Numbered from the stretch's first letter, positions 1 to 6,894 are shown. The stretch is DNA of 33,135 bases from Candidatus Eiseniibacteriota bacterium (GCA_024276995.1 JAJRWB010000071.1:1-33135); one strand, 5' to 3'. Notes: generated by a model from the letters alone, not told the origin. A program made the numbers and translations.

Positions 1-216
1 GAGTCCCAGAAGAAGCCGAACCATCGGAACCATGCCGAAATCCCCCGACAAGGCAGGGCTCGAAAGATGCCGGCGAAGGGACCGGTTCAGTTGAATCCGC
101 TGGAAATATCGAAGGAAAAGTTCCAGCCCGGCGTAGGAGGTTAGACTGGTTTCGGTGAATTCGATTCGCAGTTTTCCATTGACGCGGCGCCGCAAATCCG
201 CTTTTCTTTGCCTCAC
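1..216 (-). CDS. IS1380-like transposase, N-terminal part, runs off the left edge
   Basis: Seen: reading the minus strand from a GTG at 216 gives a reading frame open to the window edge, containing KLRIEFTETSLTSYAGLE, then RYFQRIQLNRSLRRHL, then SGDFGMVPMVRLLLG. Known: IS1380-family DDE transposases begin with this pattern: a K-L-x-F/I-x-F strand, an L-T-S-Y-x-G-L turn, and a G-D-F/Y-G segment before the helix leading to the first catalytic Asp. Only about 72 codons are in the window, so no catalytic residue can be checked. The frame is open upstream to a TAG at 316-318; GTG216 was chosen because AAAGG lies 9 nt before it. Whether the element is complete cannot be told. Another DDE family sharing this N-terminus is the main alternative. 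Confidence 0.65.
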   Translation of the reverse strand, partial: MRQRKADLRRRVNGKLRIEFTETSLTSYAGLELFLRYFQRIQLNRSLRRHLSSPALSGDFGMVPMVRLLLGL

Positions 217-452
217 AGCCTGTGGCCTTTCGTTGAGGTTGATTGGTGTCTTCGACAACTCCAATGGACCACAACGGAAGGCCCTTTTCAATTCCAAATG
301 CTTCAATTGTTCAAACTATTTATGGAGAATTGAGGCTAGTGCAGCCAATTCCTTGGCCCTGGGGTACCTCCTTTTTGGGTGTTGATTACCTTGGAGTACC
401 CCATTTCTCTGCCTGACACAATTTACGGTACGTCACCGGACTCCGGTTTTGC
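217..452. other. Non-coding flank of the IS1380-like element, lower GC
   Basis: No convincing gene is seen here. The stretch from about 230 to 440 is visibly richer in A and T than the rest of the window, as expected of an insertion sequence end. It contains the imperfect inverted repeat described separately. I could not fix the outer terminal repeat of the element or a target duplication, because the other end is outside the window. Confidence 0.4.
361..402. repeat. Imperfect inverted repeat, 10-bp arms
   Basis: GGGGTACCTCC (361-371) pairs with GGAGTACCCC (393-402) with one bulged C, leaving a loop of about 21 nt. It lies upstream of the minus-strand transposase fragment. It may be a hairpin in the transposase leader or part of the element end; no function can be assigned from sequence alone. 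Confidence 0.4.
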
Positions 453-481
453 TTGAACTTTCTCTCTCATTCTGATAACCT
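453..481 (+). promoter_or_regulatory. Sigma70-type promoter for the secreted protein at 578
   Basis: TTGAAC (453-458), a spacer of exactly 17 nt, and TAACCT (476-481). The predicted start near 488 leaves a leader of about 90 nt before the ATG at 578. The -35 matches the consensus at 5 of 6 positions, the -10 at 4 of 6. It sits just outside the low-GC insertion-sequence flank. Confidence 0.5.
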
Positions 482-577
482 GTTTTCGTTTTTCCCCGGC
501 CCATTCACGGGCCGCTCCCGGCGGCGACACGACCCCGTGATATTCCATGACTCTGTTTCCCGGGAGGTGGATGATCT

Positions 578-2053
578 ATGTGTAAACTGTATGCCGGTCG
601 ATTCCTCTTCTTGTTTCTCTCCATCATTCTCTTCGCGTTCCCGGCGGCCGCCCATCGAAGGGGCGTGGATTTCTCGGTGCGGAGCGATGGAGTCGGCAGG
701 GGAACGGTTCCGAATGACGTGGCGGCGATCGCTCCCGACGGCGCTCATCTGTTCCAGAGTTCGGGAAGCTTCGGGAGCTGGCCGGACGGCACGAACCTCA
801 TCCAGGTCTGGGCGCAATCGATCGGCCTTCTCAACGCAGAGGAAGTGGACGCGCTCTCGTGGGGCAACGACCTTGTGCTTCTACCCGCGGAAGTGGGCGG
901 CGGCGCCGATATCGAGTTCTTCTTTTCCGTCGATACTCTCGCCGTGGGAATCCCGGGAGCATGGCCCCCCGACGTGTTCACCGAGGCGCCCTTCGCGGCG
1001 GGGGATATCTATTTCGCCTGGCCGAGACCGTGGCCGTACGGCGGCAACCACCTCGGCGTGCCGGAGCTGATTCTCGGTCTGAACGACCTGATGCCGGTCG
1101 ACGATCTCGACGCGATGACCTTTCTCGAAACCGACCAGGTGGAACCGGGTACGCCGGTCTACTTTTCGGTGGATCGCGTAACGTGCGGCATTGCGGGGAC
1201 GGCGACCGCCGTCCAATGCGCGAATCCCGCGCCGCCGGCGCAGGCGTCGGATGTGTTCCTCTCGTTCGCCGACGGAACGAACCTCCTCTTCGCGAACGAA
1301 TCGACGATGGGACTCGATTGGAACGACGATAATATCGACGCCATGGTGCTCTACGACTGGGGTCCCGCCGGGGTGCCGAACCACGAGCTCGATCCCGGCC
1401 TCGACAAGATCTACTTCTCCGTCGACTATCTCACCTGGGGACTTCCGGGGACGGCGGTGAACGCCGAAGCGATTGCGGGGAACATAGCCGGTGATATTTT
1501 CTATTCCGATTTCACCGGTATGAACTGGAAGGTGCTCGACGGCGTACAACTCGGCCTGCTCGAGCCGGCAACGCCCCAGCAGCTCTTTCCCGACGAGGAT
1601 AATCTGAACGCTCTCGAAACCGACTTGTGGTTCGACACCGACGGAGACCAGATTCCCGACATCGTGGACAACTGTCCGTTCACGGCGAATCCGGCGCAGC
1701 TCGACGGGAATCTCGACGGCATCGGCGACGCGTGCGATCCCACCGGTGTGGAAGGTTCGAGCGAGGAAGGGGTGGATGGGTTCCGCCTGAACGAAGCGGA
1801 GCCGAACCCGTTCCGGCCCGGAACGACGCTCTCCTTCTCGCTCGGTGCGCCGGGGAGGGTTTCGCTGGAGATCTACGGCGTGAGCGGCAGGAGAGTGGCG
1901 ACCCTCGTCGACGGGGCGATGTCCGCCGGGTCCCACACGGTGAGATGGGACGGCAGCGCGGCGGACGGAGCGCTCGCCGGTCCCGGCGTCTACTTCGCCA
2001 GGCTCCGCGCCGGGGGAAGGGAGGCGACGCGGAAGCTGATCCGCCTCGACTGA
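578..2053 (+). CDS. Secreted repeat protein with thrombospondin type 3 repeat and FlgD-like (type IX) sorting tail
   Basis: An exported protein of unknown role. Residues 1-25 are a signal peptide (hydrophobic core FLFLFLSIILFAF, cleavage after AAA). Residues 30-350 hold about three and a half copies of a module whose core is N/D-L-D-A ... Y/F-F-S-V-D ... G-L/I-P-G-T-A (FFSVDTLAVGIPG, YFSVDRVTCGIAG, YFSVDYLTWGLPG). The last copy runs into a calcium-binding thrombospondin type 3 repeat (DTDGDQIPDIVDNCPF to GDACD, about 353-387). Residues 405-491 are a FlgD-like Ig domain (EPNPFRPGTTLSFSL, VYFARLRAGG), the usual sorting tail for type IX secretion in FCB bacteria. The start ATG578 has GGGAGG at 562-567, 10 nt away. 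The gene stands alone between a promoter and a terminator. A surface or released protein is likely; the module itself I do not recognise. Confidence 0.85.
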   Translation: MCKLYAGRFLFLFLSIILFAFPAAAHRRGVDFSVRSDGVGRGTVPNDVAAIAPDGAHLFQSSGSFGSWPDGTNLIQVWAQSIGLLNAEEVDALSWGNDLVLLPAEVGGGADIEFFFSVDTLAVGIPGAWPPDVFTEAPFAAGDIYFAWPRPWPYGGNHLGVPELILGLNDLMPVDDLDAMTFLETDQVEPGTPVYFSVDRVTCGIAGTATAVQCANPAPPAQASDVFLSFADGTNLLFANESTMGLDWNDDNIDAMVLYDWGPAGVPNHELDPGLDKIYFSVDYLTWGLPGTAVNAEAIAGNIAGDIFYSDFTGMNWKVLDGVQLGLLEPATPQQLFPDEDNLNALETDLWFDTDGDQIPDIVDNCPFTANPAQLDGNLDGIGDACDPTGVEGSSEEGVDGFRLNEAEPNPFRPGTTLSFSLGAPGRVSLEIYGVSGRRVATLVDGAMSAGSHTVRWDGSAADGALAGPGVYFARLRAGGREATRKLIRLD

Positions 2054-2078
2054 CCGGCCGGTCGGCGGCGCAATCCGG

Positions 2079-2107
2079 AAAGGGCGTCCCATCGCCGGGC
2101 GCCCTTT
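2079..2107. terminator. Bidirectional intrinsic terminator between convergent genes
   Basis: AAAGGGCG (2079-2086) and CGCCCTTT (2100-2107) form a perfect 8-bp stem with a 13-nt loop, ending in T's on either strand. It lies 25 nt after the stop of the + strand gene at 578-2053 and just beyond the stop (2114) of the minus-strand phospholipase D gene, so it can serve both. Confidence 0.65.
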
Positions 2108-2113
2108 CGTCGA

Positions 2114-3442
2114 TCACGACCCTCCGGCCCCGGGAGAGGAGATCCGCGGGGCGACGTAGTCGACCTCGGGGCGGATCGCGGCGGCGTACGGGGAGTTCCA
2201 CCCTGTGGCGAAGAAACGGACCAGTCGGTCGGGGAGAGTTCCTCCCCCTCCGGCGATCCCCACGTTTCGACTCGCGTGGAAATAATCCTTCTCCCAGTTG
2301 CTCGTGCCGATCCAGTACGTCGAGCGATCGACCACCATGTACTTCGCATGACAGACCCGCGCGAACGGGATGAAACCGCCCGACCATTCCGGGATCGTCA
2401 TAAGGCGGACTTCGATACCCGGCACGAGGGAGAGGCTCTTCAGGTAGTCGATCGTCGGACGGCGCATGCACCAGTCCGCCACGAGCAGACGCACCACAAC
2501 GCCCCGGGCGGCAGCGCGCCGGAGAGCGTTCTCGAGAACGTCGTAGTATTCCCCCTTTCGACCGACGGGCCGGTACGTGAGAAGCTGGATCCGCAGCGAG
2601 TCGGCGGCGCCGTCGATGAGATCGACGATGCGCGGCTCGTCGAAGAACCGTTCGTCCACAAGGCGTCCTTCGGGACTGAACGCCGCGCATAACCAGCCGC
2701 CGTCCTCCGTAAGGAGCGTGTCGACACTCTTTTCCGCCGCCGCGGCATGGCGCATCACGATGCTGTCGACAAGCGCTCTCTTCGTACCGCGCTTCGCTTC
2801 CCCCGGCGCGATCCGTCCGGCGATTTCCCAGTCGAGATCGTAAAGAGCCGTGAGTTCCCCCGCGAACGGAACGCTCCGGATCACCGCGCCAAGCTCCTGG
2901 ATATGTTCGAGGGAGCGCCAGTCGAAGTTCTGGCTTCCGAGGTAGACCGTCGCGTTATCGATGACGAAGTACTTCGCGTGGAGAACGCCTCCGTCGAACG
3001 CCGCCGAGTCGAGCCAGCGGACGGTGACGCCCGGCAGGAGGGCCAGCCGCTCCGCGATATCGGGATAGGTGGTGTGGAAGCGCTCTTCCAGGAGGAACCG
3101 GATCTTCACGCCGCGGCGGCCCGCCTTCTCGACGGCGAGAATGACCGGCTCGAGCTTCCCCTTCCCGGCCGGATCGGCCGAGGCGTAGAATTCGGCGAAA
3201 TCGATCGTACGCTTCGCCCCGGCGATGAGCGCGGGCCACACGTCGAACGCGTCGGGAATGTCGGGATGATCGAGAACCGTCTCGACGGGATACGACTCCA
3301 CGAGGGTGATCGACGATCGCGCCGTCTCGTTTCGGTCGGCGGGAGGGAAGGCGTGGGCGCACCCGGACGAGGCGGTAAGGAACAGGGCGATCGCCGCCGA
3401 AAGCGAGCGGGTCGCGATCGGGCGAGGAGCGGTGGTTTTCAT
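2114..3442 (-). CDS. Phospholipase D-like lipoprotein (PLD3/PLD4-like)
   Basis: A 442-residue exported protein with two phospholipase D catalytic motifs. The N-terminus has a signal peptide (IATRSLSAAIALFLTASSGC) with a probable lipobox Cys at 28, so it is likely lipid-anchored. HKD motif 1 is HAKYFVID (near residue 154), followed by GSQNFDWRSL; HKD motif 2 is HAKYMVVD (near 364), followed by IGTSNWEKDYF. The words around both motifs and the segment RVCHAKYMV resemble animal PLD3/PLD4 more than cardiolipin synthase or PLD toxins; PLD3/4 act as lysosomal 5'-exonucleases and in lysophospholipid remodelling. Substrate here is unknown. A longer frame goes up to 3550, but ATG3442 has AGGGAGGT at good spacing and gives the signal peptide. 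Convergent with the upstream secreted protein; not in an operon. Confidence 0.85.
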   Translation of the reverse strand: MKTTAPRPIATRSLSAAIALFLTASSGCAHAFPPADRNETARSSITLVESYPVETVLDHPDIPDAFDVWPALIAGAKRTIDFAEFYASADPAGKGKLEPVILAVEKAGRRGVKIRFLLEERFHTTYPDIAERLALLPGVTVRWLDSAAFDGGVLHAKYFVIDNATVYLGSQNFDWRSLEHIQELGAVIRSVPFAGELTALYDLDWEIAGRIAPGEAKRGTKRALVDSIVMRHAAAAEKSVDTLLTEDGGWLCAAFSPEGRLVDERFFDEPRIVDLIDGAADSLRIQLLTYRPVGRKGEYYDVLENALRRAAARGVVVRLLVADWCMRRPTIDYLKSLSLVPGIEVRLMTIPEWSGGFIPFARVCHAKYMVVDRSTYWIGTSNWEKDYFHASRNVGIAGGGGTLPDRLVRFFATGWNSPYAAAIRPEVDYVAPRISSPGAGGS

Positions 3443-3490
3443 CGTATACCTCCCTTGGGCGGCCGGGTCATCCCCCCCCGTCCCCACTTT

Positions 3491-3519
3491 AGGATAGAGG
3501 GGGAGCGGCCTTTCGTCGA
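3491..3519 (-). promoter_or_regulatory. Possible promoter for the PLD-like lipoprotein
   Basis: On the minus strand TCGACG (3514-3519), 17 nt, TATCCT (3491-3496). Each box matches the consensus at 4 of 6 positions, so this is only a candidate. The leader would be about 40 nt. Confidence 0.3.
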
Positions 3520-3559
3520 GCGCTCCGGCGCAGGGGCCTTTTTCTCCCATCTTCCCCTG

Positions 3560-3587
3560 TTCCCCGCGGCGTATTCGGCGATATACT
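3560..3587 (+). promoter_or_regulatory. Possible promoter for the kinase operon
   Basis: TATACT at 3582-3587 is a good -10 box; TTCCCC at 3560-3565 with a 16-nt spacer is a poor -35. The leader would be only about 18 nt, placing the Shine-Dalgarno of the kinase near the 5' end of the message. Confidence 0.3.
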
Positions 3588-3611
3588 TTCCCGAGGCGGT
3601 GGGGAGAGAGG

Positions 3612-4919
3612 ATGGCTGCAGGAAGAAAGAGACTCAGGCCGCGCCAAAAGCTGGCGCATTACCGGATCGTCCGTTACCTGGCGTCCGGCGGTTATGCCGA
3701 GGTGTACCATGCGGTCGATACGATTCTCGGTATTCCGTGCGCCCTGAAACTCCCACACCCCCACCTGATCGACGACGAATCGCTCGACGATTTCCGCCGT
3801 GAAGTCCGCATCAGCGCGCGGCTCGACCATCCGAATATCATGCCGATTTTCAGCGCGTTCTTCGTGGACGGCAGGTTCGTCGTGGTCAGCCCCCTCGGCG
3901 AGGGAACCCTCTCCGATCGTCTCGAATCGAGATTGCCGGCACGTACGGCGCTCGACTTCACCGCCCAGATTCTCGAGGCGCTCGCCTTCGCCCATCAAAG
4001 AAAGATCATCCACTGCGACGTGACGCCCGACAATTTCATTCTCTTTCCCGGTGATCGGCTGAAGCTGACCGACTTCGGCCTGGCGAGGACGATGTTTCGC
4101 ACGTTGAACGGTTCGGGCCGGGGTACCGTCGGCTACCTCGCGCCGGAGCAGGCGATGGGAAAGCCGTCGTTCCGTTCCGACCTGTTCTCCGCGGGGCTGA
4201 TCGCCTACCGGATGTTCGCCGGCGTGCTGCCCGAGTGGCCGTACGAGTGGCCCCCGTCGGGTAGCGACCGGCTGCGCAAGAAGGTGAGCCCCCCCATGAT
4301 CGCGCTCCTCCGCCGCATGCTCGAGGTAGACGCCCGGAAACGGTTCGCCGATGCCGGCGTCGCTCTGGCGGCGTTCCGGCGGATCCGGAACCGCGCCCTT
4401 TCTCCCGGAACGCGCCGGAAGAAGAGGATTTCGAAACAAGGGGACTGGAGGATGATCCGGCTGCGCGAGTTCCGCCGCCGCTTCGGCGCGCTCCTCGAAA
4501 CGGGCCATCCGTGTCCCCGGTGCGGCGCCCCGGTGTCGGAACCGATGCGGGCGTGTCCGTGGTGTGGAGCAAAGCGGAAGACCCACCGGGGGGAGCACCG
4601 GTTTCCCGCGCGTTGCCCGCGGTGTCGCAGGGGGGTCAAACTCGACTGGACGTACTGTCCCTGGTGCTACGGGGGGAAGATCGGTCCGGCGTCGAATCGC
4701 TGCTATACCGACAGGCGCTACTCCGGCCGGTGCGCCAATCCGGGGTGCGTCGAGAAGGATCTCATGCCGTTCATGCGCTACTGTCCCTGGTGCAGGAGAA
4801 AGGTGAAGCGACCCTGGCGGATCGAGGGGATACGCGAGAAATGCCCGCGCTGTTCGTGGGGCGCGTTGAAGGAATACTGGAGGTACTGTCCCTGGTGCAC
4901 GCACCGGCTTCGGCGCTGA
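3612..4919 (+). CDS. Ser/Thr protein kinase with four C-terminal zinc ribbons
   Basis: A soluble Hanks-type kinase (435 aa). The kinase domain covers residues 16-260: glycine loop ASGGYAEVY, ATP-binding Lys46 in CALKLP, catalytic loop HCDVTPDN (His134, Asp136, Asn141), DFG at Asp154, and GTVGYLAPEQ. The Cys in HCD replaces the usual Arg, a non-RD kinase. No transmembrane helix or PASTA domain follows. Residues 300-435 form four zinc ribbons, each closing with a C-P-W-C: CPRCGAPVSEPMRACPWCG, CPRCRRGVKLDWTYCPWC, then one opening CANPGC and one opening CPRCSWG. The ribbons may bind protein or nucleic acid; that is inference. ATG3612 follows GGGAGAGAGG. It is first of an operon in which a PP2C phosphatase starts 14 nt after its stop, the usual kinase/phosphatase pairing. 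Target unknown. Confidence 0.88.
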   Translation: MAAGRKRLRPRQKLAHYRIVRYLASGGYAEVYHAVDTILGIPCALKLPHPHLIDDESLDDFRREVRISARLDHPNIMPIFSAFFVDGRFVVVSPLGEGTLSDRLESRLPARTALDFTAQILEALAFAHQRKIIHCDVTPDNFILFPGDRLKLTDFGLARTMFRTLNGSGRGTVGYLAPEQAMGKPSFRSDLFSAGLIAYRMFAGVLPEWPYEWPPSGSDRLRKKVSPPMIALLRRMLEVDARKRFADAGVALAAFRRIRNRALSPGTRRKKRISKQGDWRMIRLREFRRRFGALLETGHPCPRCGAPVSEPMRACPWCGAKRKTHRGEHRFPARCPRCRRGVKLDWTYCPWCYGGKIGPASNRCYTDRRYSGRCANPGCVEKDLMPFMRYCPWCRRKVKRPWRIEGIREKCPRCSWGALKEYWRYCPWCTHRLRR

Positions 4920-4933
4920 GCGGAGGAACGAGC

Positions 4934-5362
4934 TTGAGCGGCAAGGCGCGGTTCTTCATCCTTTCCGATATGGAATGTCCGGTGGCCGTTCCCGCCGGTG
5001 CCGGTATCGCCGAGGTCTTCTCGGCGCCGCGCCCCGGGCGCCGTGAGGGGAACGAGGATGCCGTGGCGATTCTTCCGGTGAATGACGGGAGCGCCGTTCT
5101 CGCCCTTGCCGACGGTGCGGGGGGGCTCCCCGGCGGGCGGAAGGCGTCGGCCCGTTCCCTCGAGATTCTCGGCGGCGCGCTCTTTCGCGCCGTCAGGCGC
5201 GGGGGGGAGGTGCGCCACGGGATTCTCGACGGCTTCGAGGAGGCGAACCGGGCGCTTCTCGCCGACGGCGGCTGCGGGGCCACCACACTCGTGGTCGCCG
5301 AGATCGCGGGAAACACGATCCGGCCGTACCACGCCGGCGATTCCGGCCTCCTCCTCGCCTGA
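4934..5362 (+). CDS. PP2C-family Ser/Thr phosphatase, N-terminal part, ended by an in-frame UGA
   Basis: Encodes the first half of a PP2C phosphatase that would reverse the kinase next door. TTG4934 is chosen as start because GGAGG lies at 4922-4926; an internal ATG at 4970 has no such site. Visible PP2C motifs: GRREGNEDAV (metal-binding Asp), LADGAGG, GATTLVVAEI and HAGDS. The frame stops at TGA 5360-5362, directly after HAGDSGLLLA, in the middle of the domain. The very same frame resumes after the TGA with RGGTVKFATLPHSPVGYAVE and carries the rest of the domain to 5773. A CGA (Arg) or GGA (Gly) codon at this turn would restore a normal protein of about 279 residues. It is a recent nonsense mutation, an assembly error, or a real split/recoded gene. 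Confidence 0.8.
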   Translation: MSGKARFFILSDMECPVAVPAGAGIAEVFSAPRPGRREGNEDAVAILPVNDGSAVLALADGAGGLPGGRKASARSLEILGGALFRAVRRGGEVRHGILDGFEEANRALLADGGCGATTLVVAEIAGNTIRPYHAGDSGLLLA

Positions 5363-5374
5363 AGGGGAGGAACA

Positions 5375-5773
5375 GTGAAGTTCGCCACCCTTCCTCATTC
5401 GCCCGTGGGCTACGCGGTGGAGGCGGGATATCTCGACGAGCGGCAGGCGCTCCTCCACGAGGATCGTCACATCGTGTCGAACCTGGTCGGTACGCGCGAA
5501 ATGCGAATCGATCTCGGCGCCCCTTACTCGATGGCCCCTTTCGACACCCTTCTCCTCGCCTCGGACGGTCTTTTCGACAATCTTCCCGCCGGGGAGATCG
5601 TGTCGATCATCCGCAAGGGGCGGCGGGAAGAGGCTGCAACGCGTCTGGCGCGGCGATGCGCGGAGGTGATGAGCGGCGTCTCGGGAGAGCCGTCCAAGCC
5701 GGATGATTTCTCATTCGTGCTTTATCGCGCGGCGGCCCGGCCGCGTTCACAGGAAGGAGCGACGAAACCTTGA
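5375..5773 (+). CDS. PP2C-family Ser/Thr phosphatase, C-terminal part, same frame as the preceding gene
   Basis: The second half of the PP2C domain: HSPVGYAVEAGYLDE, HEDRHIVSNLVG, LLLASDGLFDN (metal-binding Asp) and KPDDFSFVLY (last Asp pair). It is in the same frame as the part before the UGA at 5360-5362. A possible restart is GTG5375, preceded by AGGGGAGG (5363-5370) only 4 nt away. That Shine-Dalgarno pairs with CCACCCTTC downstream, and the GTG sits in the apical loop of the resulting hairpin, so restart would depend on ribosomes reaching the UGA. Alone, this half lacks the first metal-binding Asp and could not be an active phosphatase. Its stop TGA overlaps the next start by 4 bp (TTGA). 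Confidence 0.75.
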   Translation: MKFATLPHSPVGYAVEAGYLDERQALLHEDRHIVSNLVGTREMRIDLGAPYSMAPFDTLLLASDGLFDNLPAGEIVSIIRKGRREEAATRLARRCAEVMSGVSGEPSKPDDFSFVLYRAAARPRSQEGATKP

Positions 5774-5979
5774 AGATGGAAACAATGTGTGTTCACGGCG
5801 GCACGCTGCGCTGCGACCGTGTGGGAGGAATCAACTCGCCGCCAGCCACTTCTCATGCCGCCATGACGCCGGAGAAGAGGGTGCGGATCGGCATCACCGA
5901 AGCGCTCCGCCGCCTCTTTGTGGGTATCGAGGACACCGGCGACCTGATCGACGATCTTCGCGAGGCGATCGGATCATGA
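5770..5979 (+). pseudogene. Internally deleted remnant of a cystathionine gamma-synthase/lyase-type PLP enzyme
   Basis: A 69-codon open frame made of the two ends of a Cys/Met-metabolism PLP enzyme. The first part, METMCVHGGTLRCDRVGGIN, matches the N-terminus of this family (M-E-T-x-C-V-H-G-G ... G-G-x-N-T/S-P). The second part, PATSHAAMTPEKRVRIGIT, followed by LRRLFVGIEDTGDLIDDL, matches its extreme C-terminus (P-x-T-x-S-H-A-x-M ... L-S-V-G-I-E-D-x-x-D-L-I-x-D-L). The junction lies near 5836-5845. About 300 internal codons with the PLP lysine are gone, without a frameshift. TTG5770 overlaps the PP2C stop, with AGGAAGGAG 11 nt upstream; ATG5776 is an alternative. The stop overlaps the next ATG (ATGA). 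The product can have no PLP chemistry. A collapsed assembly is the main alternative to a true deletion. Confidence 0.7.
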
Positions 5980-6455
5980 CCGGCGCCGATGATTGGATCG
6001 TCCGCGACGCCCTCCCGGGCGATGTCGAGACGATCGTCTCGTTCAACGTCGCCATGGCTTCGGAGACCGAGGGGAAAGAGCTTCCCCTCGAAACGCTACG
6101 GCGGGGCGTACGCTCTCTCTTCGAAGATCGTTCCCGCGGATTCTACCTGGTTGCGGAATCGGACGGCGCCGTCGTGGGCGCCCTTATGCTCACGAGAGAG
6201 TGGAGCGATTGGAGGAACGGGGAATTCTGGTGGGTCCAGAGCGTCTATGTGGAAAGGCTGTTTCGCCGCCGCGGGATTTACCGTCTCCTCTACAGCGAGG
6301 TCCGTCGCCGCGCACGGATGAATCCCCGTGTGTGTGGGTGCCGTCTCTACGTGGAGCGGGGGAACGCCGTGGCGAGGAAGGCGTACGAGTCGCTCGGCAT
6401 GAAGGAGACATCGTATCGCATGTATGAGGAAGTATTCCCGGGCTCGAACGGCTGA
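5976..6455 (+). CDS. GNAT-family N-acetyltransferase
   Basis: A 159-residue cytoplasmic acyl-CoA-dependent acetyltransferase. It begins IVRDALPGDVETIVSFN, the usual GNAT opening, then FYLVAESDGAVVGALML (strands 2-4), then the acetyl-CoA binding segment QSVYVERLFRRRGIYRLLY (R-R-x-G-x, near residues 88-106), and closes with LYVERGNAVARKAYESLGM, the C-terminal motif common to the family. Acceptor unknown. ATG5976 overlaps the stop of the deleted PLP remnant by 4 bp, so the two were translationally coupled, which suggests that the GNAT once worked beside that enzyme. A longer frame reaching back into the PP2C gene is an overlap artefact. Confidence 0.85.
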   Translation: MTGADDWIVRDALPGDVETIVSFNVAMASETEGKELPLETLRRGVRSLFEDRSRGFYLVAESDGAVVGALMLTREWSDWRNGEFWWVQSVYVERLFRRRGIYRLLYSEVRRRARMNPRVCGCRLYVERGNAVARKAYESLGMKETSYRMYEEVFPGSNG

Positions 6456-6498
6456 CCGCCTCCCGGTTCCATCCGAGATGCGGGCAGGGAGGATTTCG

Positions 6499-6894
6499 AT
6501 GGCGAAAGAGGTATACCTGATCTGTCCCGTGCGAAACGCAAGCGCCGGGCAGCGGCGCGAAATGGACCGCTACGTCGAGCGCCTCGAAAAGGCGGGCGTC
6601 TCGGTCCACTACCCGCCGCGGGATGTCGATCAGACCGATGACGGTGTAGGGCTCGAACTGAACACGATCCACCGGGAGGCGATGCTCCAATGCCGTGAAG
6701 TGCATGTTTTCTGGGATCCGGCGAGCCGCGGGAGCCATTTCGATCTCGGCATGGCGATGATGCTTCGTGCCTCGCGCGATCTACCGGTCGTTCTTGCCTC
6801 GAAAATCGAATCGACGAAGAAGCGAAGCTACGGAAACATCGTGCGGGCGATCGCCGAGCCGAGCCGGCTCACGCCGCCGGAAGGCGCCCGTTGA
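6499..6894 (+). CDS. Nucleoside 2-deoxyribosyltransferase-like protein
   Basis: A 131-residue protein with the fold signature of the nucleoside 2-deoxyribosyltransferase superfamily: first strand VYLICPVRNAS, a middle segment HYPPRDVDQTDDGVGLELN, and EVHVFWDPASRGSHFDLGMA, where the family has its nucleotide-binding Asp and following Gly/Glu-containing helix. Its size fits the small single-domain members, many of which have no proven transferase activity, so the reaction is uncertain. ATG6499 is preceded by GGGAGG (6 nt away); an upstream ATG at 6424 overlaps the GNAT gene and has no such site. It is the last gene of the kinase operon. Confidence 0.7.
   Translation: MAKEVYLICPVRNASAGQRREMDRYVERLEKAGVSVHYPPRDVDQTDDGVGLELNTIHREAMLQCREVHVFWDPASRGSHFDLGMAMMLRASRDLPVVLASKIESTKKRSYGNIVRAIAEPSRLTPPEGAR

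Noticed and set aside
155-385. 76-codon ORF on the + strand
   Set aside because: It lies opposite the transposase reading frame, has no ribosome site, domain or signal peptide, and fits the insertion-sequence explanation better.
881-2092. 403-codon minus-strand ORF opposite the FlgD-tailed protein
   Set aside because: The + strand frame has a signal peptide, TSP3 repeat and sorting tail; the antisense product has no recognisable feature.
5360-5395. Selenocysteine insertion at the UGA in PP2C
   Set aside because: A hairpin follows the UGA, but its apical loop starts only about 12 nt downstream, no Cys is expected at this turn of PP2C proteins, and no Sec machinery is in view.
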